Assembly (NCBI GenBank): GCA_023266795.1
Contig: JAHFPI010000018.1
Location: forward strand, 1 to 16,202
Length of the DNA stretch: 16,202 bases
Source of the DNA: Rhodospirillales bacterium
GTDB taxonomy: Bacteria; Pseudomonadota; Alphaproteobacteria; Micavibrionales; UBA2020
Reading direction: 5' to 3'
The notes under the pieces were generated by a model. That model was not told where the DNA came from. It was given only the letters and a program-made list of their open reading frames with translations, and ran no database searches. The position numbers and the translations under genes are program-made. This document shows, in pieces, positions 1-5,543 of this stretch (the stretch's first letter is position 1; each line of letters starts with the position of its first letter).

Positions 1-1
1 C

Positions 2-331
2 AACGCCACGCCGCAAATGAAATTTTTTCGCGAGGAAACCTTCGGCCCACTGGCGCCGCTGTTTAAATTCAAAACGGAAGAGGAAGCCGTCAAACTCGCC
101 AATGATACCGAATACGGCTTGGCTTCTTTTGTGTATACCACGAATGCCGGACGGATCTGGCGCGTGACCGAGGCGCTGGACTACGGGATGGTTGGCGTCA
201 ATAGCGTGGCCATCGTCGCGCCGCAGGCCCCTTTTGGCGGTTGGAAGCAATCCGGCATGGGAACAGAGGGCTCAAAATACGGGATTGAGGATTATCTTGA
301 AATCAAGCTCGTCGCGCTCGGTGGAATTTAA
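2..331 (+). CDS. gabD: Succinate-semialdehyde dehydrogenase, C-terminal part (gene runs off the left edge)
   Basis: Only the last 109 residues lie in the window; the frame is open back to base 2, so the start, cofactor-binding region and catalytic Glu and Cys are outside. The visible part has the aldehyde dehydrogenase motif REETFGPLAPLF, followed by the VGVN and APFGGWKQSG segments. The ending GSKYGIEDYLEIK is the tail typical of the GabD branch, which oxidises succinate semialdehyde to succinate with NAD(P)+ in the cytoplasm (GABA or related catabolism). The branch assignment rests on this tail and on general resemblance to E. coli GabD; another semialdehyde dehydrogenase is possible. The stop codon overlaps, within a TTAA, the stop of the convergent gene on the other strand. 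No hairpin terminator is visible after it. Confidence 0.88.
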   Translation, partial: NATPQMKFFREETFGPLAPLFKFKTEEEAVKLANDTEYGLASFVYTTNAGRIWRVTEALDYGMVGVNSVAIVAPQAPFGGWKQSGMGTEGSKYGIEDYLEIKLVALGGI

Positions 332-852
332 CCCAGCGTTGTCTTGGCGGCGGGCTGCTGCCGGACATTTGCTGCCGGCGTTGGCGTTGTTGTTTTTGCC
401 GCCAGTTGCCCGTCCAGCGTAAGCTGCACCGTCGATGCAGCCCTGCCTAAGTCATTGGCGGCTGACTGATCAATCCTTGCTCCCCTGACGGCACTCAGCT
501 TCTCCTGTGTCAGGTTTACTCCTGCGACCAGATCATCATGCGGATCGCTGTCTGCAAGGGTATTTTGGGCTGCCGGAGCAGGCGACTCCTGCGATATAGC
601 GGGTTCTTCTGAATCTGCTTCCGGTTCGGTGATCTCCTGACCTTCCGGATCTTTCGGATCTTTCTGTTTCTTTTCCTCTGAACTTGAAGATCCCCCTCCA
701 GGCGTATTTCTTCCGAACAGGAACCGTATCGGGAACATCATAGCTGCCATCAGCGTTCCAAGTCTTTTCTTGACTGTATTCTTGATAGCCGCAGAAACGG
801 ATTTTACGGCGGAAGTTACGGAGTTTAATAGTCCTCTCAATAAACCGAACAT
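328..852 (-). CDS. Unrecognised 174-residue protein with amphipathic N-terminus and acidic linker
   Basis: I do not recognise a family. The ATG at 852 is chosen because AGGAG (bases 858-862 on the plus strand) lies five bases before it; an in-frame ATG at 882 has no ribosome site. About residues 1-48 are rich in Leu, Val, Ala and spaced Lys/Arg, ending in MMFPIRFLFGR, and look like an amphipathic or membrane-associated helical region rather than a cleavable signal. Residues about 50-90 are a hydrophilic Ser/Glu/Lys/Pro linker. The remainder is Ala/Thr-rich, with AAKTT twice near the end. The gene is divergent from the pseudokinase operon and has its own well-formed promoter, so it is very probably expressed. 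A membrane-bound adaptor or structural protein is possible but is only a guess. Confidence 0.7.
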   Translation of the reverse strand: MFGLLRGLLNSVTSAVKSVSAAIKNTVKKRLGTLMAAMMFPIRFLFGRNTPGGGSSSSEEKKQKDPKDPEGQEITEPEADSEEPAISQESPAPAAQNTLADSDPHDDLVAGVNLTQEKLSAVRGARIDQSAANDLGRAASTVQLTLDGQLAAKTTTPTPAANVRQQPAAKTTLG

Positions 853-870
853 TATATCTCCTGCCCTTTC

Positions 871-893
871 AGCTCTCCGCATAAGCGGGAGCT
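871..893 (-). other. Hairpin in the 5' leader of the 174-residue protein gene
   Basis: AGCTCTCCGC (871-880) and GCGGGAGCT (885-893) pair over nine positions with one bulged base and a four-base ATAA loop. In the predicted minus-strand transcript the hairpin lies about eight bases before the AGGAG ribosome site, so it could stabilise the message or affect translation. No U-tract follows, so it is not a terminator. Confidence 0.35.
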
Positions 894-919
894 CTTAAAC
901 TGAGTGTTTACTATGCTCC

Positions 920-948
920 AGTATCACACATATTGGCATAATTGTCAA
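920..948 (-). promoter_or_regulatory. Sigma70-like promoter for the 174-residue protein gene
   Basis: Read on the minus strand there is a perfect -35 TTGACA (943-948), a 17-base spacer and a -10 GATACT (920-925) preceded by TGT, an extended -10 pattern. Transcription would start near base 913 and give a leader of about 60 bases before the ATG at 852. It is the best-matching promoter seen in the window. It is inferred from sequence only. Confidence 0.6.
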
Positions 949-1028
949 TAAATTATGTAAATGGCATTTTGTTACTGAAAAAATGGCACAGTTGACGCTA
1001 TTATAGGTACGGGGATACAGGGAATTGC

Positions 1029-3134
1029 ATGTCAGAGGAAGAAAAGCAGCGGCAACCGGACAGCGGTGAAGAGAACACGCTTCAGGCGGATGCCGCGCTC
1101 AAGAAACATCTGGAGTCGGTCTATTATTCTGTTGTCAGCCGCGTGACGGCCGACGGCCATCTGATGATGGGCCAGGATATAGAAATGTTTCCCGATAAAG
1201 AATGCGCCGCCTTTGCCAGTCCCGGCACCAGGGCCTATGAAGCCAAGGACCGCCGTCAGACGGGCGGGCAATTTGTGTTGATATGCGGCCGCAGCACGGT
1301 GCCGCGGGTCACGACGATCGGCTCTTACAAGAGTCTCAAAAGCCTGAATGTCATGAAGTTGATAGACGCCGGTATCGTCAACTGGACGCCGGAAAAGCGG
1401 CAAAGATTTGCTTTTGTTTTTGAAAAACCAGCCGGAAAAAAAATTCTGGACTCCGCCGGGGCGGAGCCTTACCGGATCTCCGAGGATAAGCTAGCCCAGA
1501 CGGTGATAGGACCCGCCCTCAGGGCGTTGGCGGATTTCAGGGATATTGGCCTTGTTCATGGCGCTATCAATGCCGAAAACATATATCTGACGGGCGAAGG
1601 GGGAATCGAGACAATTATATTGGGAGAATGCCTGTCCAGCGCGGCGTCCTGGCGGCAGAATCCGATCTACGAGATGGCCACGCGCGCCGGCGCGCAGGCT
1701 TCGGGGCGGGGGCCGGGAACGGTTGCGGATGATTTGTATGCGCTGGGCGTGTGCGTGGCCATGATCGCGCGCGGCGAAAACTTGATGCGCGGCAAATCAC
1801 AGCAGCAGATTATCTATGAGAAAATAGAGCAGGGTTCATACGCAACGATTATCGGCCGGGAAAGGATTCCCGGCGGCATCGCCGAATTTTTGCGGGGGAT
1901 TCTCAACGATGATGCGGACCAGCGCTGGAGCCTGGATGACGCGCTGCACTGGCTGGAAGGGCAGCGTCAAACCGCCAAGCAGTCGCGTGTCGTGCTGAAG
2001 GCGGCACGGCCGCTGGTATTCCACGAGCAGAAGTACTGGGATTTGAGGTCTCTGGCGCAGGCGTTCTCCGAAAATATTCCCGAAGCGGCGGTCGAACTCG
2101 AGAAGAGCCAGTTTGAAGTCTGGCTGAAGCGCAATTTCGAGGACAAGGTGCTGGATATGCGTTTCGACTATGTCTGGGCGAAGGAGAGGGGCGCCGCCCG
2201 CGAAAGGCTGGTATCGAGCATTTGCACGGCGATGGATCCCTTGGGGCCCATCCGGTATAAGGGATTGTCTATTTTTCCCGCCGGGTTCGGCACGGCGCTG
2301 GCGCAGGCCACGGCAAAGGGTGAAGATATTCAGATTTACGGCGAGATCATGTCCCAGCAATTTTTCAATGTCTGGGTCAGCCAGTCCTTTGACGATATTC
2401 CGGAGGCGGCGGGATGGTTGAGCCTGCTGGAGCGATGCCGCAGCTCTCTCACGCAGAAAATGCCGGGATACGGCATAGAGCGCGTTTTGTACATGACCAA
2501 TATGGAAGCGGCCTGCCTGAGTCCCTTCCTGCAGAATTACTTTGTTCTGGCTCCCGGAAGCCTGCTGGCGGCGCTGGAGGATATTTCACGCCTGCCGGAT
2601 CGCCCCGATACCGTCCTTGACCGGCATATGATAGCCTTTATTTCCGTCAGGGAATCCAAAATGATCGACCCGTATCTGGGGTATATGAATTCCCCCAACC
2701 GCGGCCATCAGATCCTTGGCGTTATCCGGACGCTGGCGGCGATCCAGCGGCGGTTTGCCGTCGGGCCGCTGCCGGGGGTTTGTAGCTGGCTGATTTCCCT
2801 GACGGAGCCTGTGGTGGGGTTGCTGAGCGACCGCGACCTGCGTCAGGAAGTGGCAAAGCGGATCAGCGCGCTGCAGGGCAGCGGGGATCTGGGGGCTTTG
2901 CAAAATCTGGTGGACGATAACGTCATGGTTCGTGAAGATGCGCAGCGGTTTGCCGCCGCCCGGCAGGAATACGCGATGCTTGCCGCTGAAAAGAATGAAA
3001 TAGAATCCTATCTTAAAAAGCGCCAGTTTTTCGGCAAGTCCACAGGACGGCAGATCGCCATGCTGTTATCTTCCGTTCTGGCCACAATATCTATCGGAGC
3101 CTATATCGTGCTGCATTTCCTGCGGCTGGTATAA
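1029..3134 (+). CDS. Tail-anchored pseudokinase (Ser/Thr kinase-like domain, catalytic residues lost)
   Basis: A 701-residue protein starting at ATG 1029, with CAGGGA five bases upstream. Residues about 30-310 look like a eukaryotic-type protein kinase fold. HGAINAEN (177-184) stands where the HRDxKxxN catalytic loop is expected, LGE (198-200) where DFG is expected, DDLYALG (234-240) matches subdomain IX, and DQRWSLDDAL (297-306) matches subdomain XI. The catalytic Asp and metal-binding Asp are missing and no glycine-rich loop is evident, so phosphotransfer is unlikely; a scaffold or ligand-sensing role is inferred. Residues 336-373 hold a Trp-Leu motif region of unknown meaning. The rest of the middle is unrecognised. 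One membrane helix (about 676-698) lies at the extreme C-terminus, so nearly the whole protein should be cytoplasmic. The next gene follows after 17 bases and is probably cotranscribed. Confidence 0.75.
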   Translation: MSEEEKQRQPDSGEENTLQADAALKKHLESVYYSVVSRVTADGHLMMGQDIEMFPDKECAAFASPGTRAYEAKDRRQTGGQFVLICGRSTVPRVTTIGSYKSLKSLNVMKLIDAGIVNWTPEKRQRFAFVFEKPAGKKILDSAGAEPYRISEDKLAQTVIGPALRALADFRDIGLVHGAINAENIYLTGEGGIETIILGECLSSAASWRQNPIYEMATRAGAQASGRGPGTVADDLYALGVCVAMIARGENLMRGKSQQQIIYEKIEQGSYATIIGRERIPGGIAEFLRGILNDDADQRWSLDDALHWLEGQRQTAKQSRVVLKAARPLVFHEQKYWDLRSLAQAFSENIPEAAVELEKSQFEVWLKRNFEDKVLDMRFDYVWAKERGAARERLVSSICTAMDPLGPIRYKGLSIFPAGFGTALAQATAKGEDIQIYGEIMSQQFFNVWVSQSFDDIPEAAGWLSLLERCRSSLTQKMPGYGIERVLYMTNMEAACLSPFLQNYFVLAPGSLLAALEDISRLPDRPDTVLDRHMIAFISVRESKMIDPYLGYMNSPNRGHQILGVIRTLAAIQRRFAVGPLPGVCSWLISLTEPVVGLLSDRDLRQEVAKRISALQGSGDLGALQNLVDDNVMVREDAQRFAAARQEYAMLAAEKNEIESYLKKRQFFGKSTGRQIAMLLSSVLATISIGAYIVLHFLRLV

Positions 3135-3151
3135 AAGAGGGGGGCATAAAA

Positions 3152-3646
3152 GTGGCGGGTAAAAAGAAATTGGATCAAAGAGAGCCAGATAAGGCCGGTG
3201 TACCGCTGAGCGCGCGGTTCGCCGTTCTGATGATGTTTGTGTCGGCGCTGGTCTTTCTGCCGACAACGATCATTTTCTCCGTCTGCATGATTCCTATGAT
3301 GGTAGCCGCTATCGTTGACAATCATCCCCACAGGACGGCGTGGCTGACGTTGGGGGCTATGAATCTGGCGGGAACAGTGCCGGTCTGGCTTTCCCTCTGG
3401 GATGCGGGACACACAATTCCTGCGGCCTTCCAGCTAATTTTCCAGCCATCGACATATTTGCTTTCTTACGGCGGCGCGATCATCGGCTTGACCATTTTTC
3501 ACAACGTGACGCCGCTGGTCGCTTCCATTCTCGTTAACAAAAATGAACGGCGGCTGAGGGAAATCGACAGGCAACAGAAGGCTTTGGTCAAAAAATGGGG
3601 CGGAGAAATTGCCGCCGTCGAGAAGACGCTGCTGTTTTCAGGATAA
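3152..3646 (+). CDS. Unrecognised multi-pass inner-membrane protein, partner of the pseudokinase
   Basis: 164 residues, starting at GTG 3152 with a G-rich ribosome site (GAGGGGGG, 3137-3144). A basic N-terminus is followed by hydrophobic stretches at about residues 23-56 (probably a hairpin of two helices around a Pro), 63-83 and 90-127, so three to five membrane passes are likely. The C-terminal 35 residues form a charged helix rich in Lys, Arg and Glu. No enzymatic motif is visible. It lies 17 bases after the pseudokinase gene on the same strand, so the two products probably act together at the inner membrane; that is inference from position. The stop is two bases from the stop of the convergent methyltransferase-like gene. 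Confidence 0.7.
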   Translation: MAGKKKLDQREPDKAGVPLSARFAVLMMFVSALVFLPTTIIFSVCMIPMMVAAIVDNHPHRTAWLTLGAMNLAGTVPVWLSLWDAGHTIPAAFQLIFQPSTYLLSYGGAIIGLTIFHNVTPLVASILVNKNERRLREIDRQQKALVKKWGGEIAAVEKTLLFSG

Positions 3647-3648
3647 TT

Positions 3649-4263
3649 TCAGAACAGGCCGGGAACCATCCGCCAGCGGACCTTTTTCATGTACGCCAGA
3701 TAAGCGGGATCGCGGGAGAGGTATTTCTCCTCGGCGAAAATACGCAGGATCTCGAATGTCATGAACAGGAGGATGGCGACGGTATTCGCGGGGGTTATGT
3801 TCTGCACCCAGAAAGAGATAAGATTGATGAAATACCCGACATATATAGGATGGCGCACGTATTCATAGGCCCAGAATGTTTTAACGCCGCGATTGGCCGC
3901 CACGAGTCCCAGGCTCTTGTTGAGCGACAGGATGCCGGCGATGGAAATGCACATCCCGATGATCTGCAGGACATGGAGGATGAGCGTGTCGTGCATTGCC
4001 GGAGCGGGGCGGAGAAGCAGCGGGATGAACGTGCCGCATAACCCGATAAACCAGTCGTAAGGGGAAAGGCTGACCTGCTTTGGAATGTCGCGCACAAGGA
4101 AGAAAAAAACAAAAAAGGTCACGATGATAAGGGAAAAAATGCAGCTCATCCGTTGGGTGCGCATGAAATCCAGAATGAAGGCAGCGGCGAACATGATATA
4201 TATGAGGGCGCCAACGACGTTGGCGGCTTTTTCGAGAAGGTAGCGGCGTGTTTCTGGTTTCAT
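3649..4263 (-). CDS. Isoprenylcysteine carboxyl methyltransferase (ICMT)-like integral membrane protein
   Basis: 204 residues. The start at 4263 is supported by a GGGGGG run just upstream on the minus strand. The protein has several membrane helices (about 15-32, 40-57, 72-86, 94-113, 140-175). The C-terminal half shows the ICMT/PEMT-type methyltransferase pattern: RHPIYVGY (137-144), EEKYL (178-182) and DPAYLAYMKKVRWRMVPG (185-202). In this family these regions bind S-adenosylmethionine and the lipid-proximal substrate. Bacteria generally lack prenylated Cys proteins, so the substrate here is unknown; lipids or small hydrophobic molecules are possible. It is transcribed away from the pilus genes, with a 236-base intergenic region between. 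Family assignment is good; the reaction is not known. Confidence 0.78.
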   Translation of the reverse strand: MKPETRRYLLEKAANVVGALIYIMFAAAFILDFMRTQRMSCIFSLIIVTFFVFFFLVRDIPKQVSLSPYDWFIGLCGTFIPLLLRPAPAMHDTLILHVLQIIGMCISIAGILSLNKSLGLVAANRGVKTFWAYEYVRHPIYVGYFINLISFWVQNITPANTVAILLFMTFEILRIFAEEKYLSRDPAYLAYMKKVRWRMVPGLF

Positions 4264-4473
4264 TATTATCCCCCCTGAATATCCATGCTGATTTTTTGCG
4301 CAAGATAATGCAAGAGTTAAATAAGTACTAAGTTTTCACGTGAATACGGGGGCATGGCGCGCAGACATAGACATAAACAGCGTAAATTAACCATTTAAAC
4401 ATGCTTTTTTTACTGAATTTTAAGCGACTCGGCGTTACACTGAAAGTATAAGGTTACGGGTTCGCCTTGTATG

Positions 4474-4488
4474 TTAACTTAATATTAA
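4474..4488 (+). promoter_or_regulatory. CtrA-like site (TTAA-N7-TTAA) before the pilin gene
   Basis: TTAA at 4474-4477 and at 4485-4488 are separated by exactly seven bases, the known alphaproteobacterial CtrA binding pattern. CtrA is known to control pilA in Caulobacter. A weaker copy, TTAA-N7-CTAA, lies at 4317-4331. The region 4317-4488 holds seven TTAA in all. The perfect site is only 11 bases before the ATG, and any start driven by the weak TATAAG (4447-4452) would place it inside the transcript, which would fit repression better than activation. The local AT-richness weakens the case. Confidence 0.35.
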
Positions 4489-4499
4489 TGGAGGGTAAA

Positions 4500-4691
4500 A
4501 TGCTGTTACAACTTTGGGCAAAAAAGGAAGCTTTCATTCGTTCTGAAGAAGGTGCTACTGCGATCGAGTATGGTCTGATTGCGGCTGGTATCGCTGTCGC
4601 CATCAGCGTGGTCGTGTTCACCGTGGGTACGGATCTGCTGGGTCTGTTCACCAGTGTTGACACCAAACTGCAACAAACACCTGGCGGCTAA
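4500..4691 (+). CDS. pilA: Flp-type type IVb pilin, major pilus subunit
   Basis: 63 residues from ATG 4500, chosen because GGAGGG (4490-4495) precedes it by four bases; upstream in-frame starts (TTG 4467, ATG 4488) lack such a site. The short leader ends in SEEG, and cleavage after Gly18 would give a mature protein beginning ATAIEYGLIAAGIAVA, with the Glu5-Tyr6 pair that defines Flp pilins. A hydrophobic helix follows to about residue 43, then a short polar tail with GG at the end. The mature pilin of about 45 residues is the usual size. CpaA, encoded next, should be the processing peptidase; the fibre typically serves surface attachment. Only one pilin gene is present. A strong hairpin terminator follows. 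Confidence 0.95.
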   Translation: MLLQLWAKKEAFIRSEEGATAIEYGLIAAGIAVAISVVVFTVGTDLLGLFTSVDTKLQQTPGG

Positions 4692-4705
4692 TAAAGATAA
4701 AAATG

Positions 4706-4723
4706 CCGATCCTCTTGGATCGG
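4706..4723 (+). other. Hairpin directly after the pilin gene
   Basis: CCGATCC (4706-4712) and GGATCGG (4717-4723) form a perfect 7-bp stem with a TCTT loop. There is no T-tract after it. It lies 15 bases past the pilin stop and 14 bases before the terminator stem, so it may protect the pilin message from 3' exonucleases. Confidence 0.45.
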
Positions 4724-4736
4724 GCGCACACAAACG

Positions 4737-4773
4737 AGAAACCCGCCCCTTAAAAAAGGGCGGGTTTCTTTCT
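4737..4773 (+). terminator. Rho-independent terminator between pilin and cpaA
   Basis: AGAAACCCGCCC (4737-4748) pairs with GGGCGGGTTTCT (4758-4769), a 12-bp GC-rich stem with a short A-rich loop, running into the T-rich tail TTTCTTTCTT. It ends about 11 bases before the cpaA start. No good promoter is visible between it and cpaA, so cpaA is probably reached by partial read-through. This would let pilin be made in large excess over the assembly machine. Confidence 0.8.
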
Positions 4774-4783
4774 TGGAAATCAT

Positions 4784-5314
4784 ATGGCAATCGTGACGTT
4801 TAGCATGATAATTGTTGTTTTGGCCGTGACGGTGCTGAGCAGCATTTCCGACGTCAGGTCGCTGCGCATACCCGACTGGCATGCGCTGGTCATTCTCGGG
4901 TGTTTTATTCCTGCCTGGCTGGCATCGCCTGTGGCCTTCGGGAACATATGGCAGCACGTTGGGGCGATGGGGATTATGTTTGCCGTCACCTATATTATGT
5001 TTTGTGCGGGCATCATGGGCGGCGGTGACTCGAAGCTGGGAACGGTGCTGGGGCTCTGGACGGGATTGTCCGGATTGATACCATTCATAATGTATATGGC
5101 AATTTTTGGCGGCGTTCTCGGCGGAGTCGCCCTTGTGATGCGCAATAGAAAAGTTTTCAAAAATCCTTTGCCCAGGAGCTGGATAGAACAATTACAGAAT
5201 GGGCGCAATGCGATGCCTTACGGCGTTGCCATAAGTTTTGGGGCGTGGGCGGCATTTATACAAACCGGAATCATACATAATCAATTAAATGAAGTTTTTA
5301 AAATAATTCATTAG
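4784..5314 (+). CDS. cpaA: Prepilin peptidase CpaA (TadV), A24 family
   Basis: 176 residues, an aspartic membrane peptidase that cleaves the Flp prepilin leader at the cytoplasmic face. The two catalytic Asp sites of the A24 family are visible: Asp23 in SDVRSLRIPDW and Asp82 in MGGGDSKL (78-85). Several membrane helices (about 3-20, 34-50, 56-76, 86-118) alternate with short loops. MPYGVAI, typical of CpaA, lies near the C-terminus before a last helix. The length suits the short TadV/CpaA type, which lacks the N-terminal methylase domain of PilD. The ATG at 4784 has only a weak GGA six bases upstream and sits right behind the pilin terminator, so expression is probably low. It is followed by about 225 bases before cpaC, where cpaB would be expected. 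Confidence 0.93.
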   Translation: MAIVTFSMIIVVLAVTVLSSISDVRSLRIPDWHALVILGCFIPAWLASPVAFGNIWQHVGAMGIMFAVTYIMFCAGIMGGGDSKLGTVLGLWTGLSGLIPFIMYMAIFGGVLGGVALVMRNRKVFKNPLPRSWIEQLQNGRNAMPYGVAISFGAWAAFIQTGIIHNQLNEVFKIIH

Positions 5315-5393
5315 AAACATTCAATTTTTTCTAACACAAATCAAAAATTTTATGCCACTATAAAAGCAGATGGGGTTGCTTATGGGGGTTCTC

Positions 5394-5543
5394 ATGGATA
5401 AAAGTCTGTGGATGGTCATGAAAAAAGCGCCTGTTGTCGCGTTGCTGATGCGGACGTTTAAGAGAAAAAATCAACCCCATGAAAATCAAATGGAAATTTA
5501 CATGATGCTTTCTGAAATGAACCGAAAGGCAGGGCTACAATGA
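5394..5543 (+). CDS. Small 49-residue protein, translationally coupled to cpaC
   Basis: A complete short ORF begins at ATG 5394, with GGGGG (5384-5388) five bases upstream, and ends at TGA 5541-5543, which overlaps the cpaC ATG as ATGA. In-frame ATGs at 5382 and 5370 could lengthen it to 53 or 57 residues. The overlap and ribosome site argue for a real gene with coupled translation. The product is methionine-rich (8 of 49) and basic. It begins MDKSLWMVMKKAPVVALLM, a short amphipathic or marginally hydrophobic stretch too short for a sure membrane helix, and ends in a polar helix-like part (QMEIYMMLSEMNRKAGLQ). It occupies the place of cpaB, but it is far too small to be CpaB and shows no SAF or pilus-assembly domain. 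Function unknown. Confidence 0.6.
   Translation: MDKSLWMVMKKAPVVALLMRTFKRKNQPHENQMEIYMMLSEMNRKAGLQ

Noticed and set aside
992..1019. TTGACG with GATACA as a promoter for the pseudokinase operon
   Set aside because: The spacer is 16 and the -10 poor, and the implied start near 1026 would remove the CAGGGA ribosome site from the message.
4354..4398. Short basic leader peptide ORF (MARRHRHKQRKLTI) before the pilin gene
   Set aside because: The G-rich run lies one base before the ATG, too close for a working ribosome site, and nothing ties it to attenuation.
4401..4451. 16-codon ORF MLFLLNFKRLGVTLKV before the pilin gene
   Set aside because: It has no ribosome site and lies in the likely promoter region.
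5311..5334. TTAGAAA/TTTCTAA inverted repeat after cpaA as a terminator
   Set aside because: The stem is AT-only apart from one G-C pair, the loop is 10 bases and no clear T-tract follows the stem. It is too weak to call.
5359..5364. TATAAA as a -10 box for the small ORF and cpaC
   Set aside because: No acceptable -35 is found 16-19 bases upstream. A separate promoter here remains possible but is not supported.
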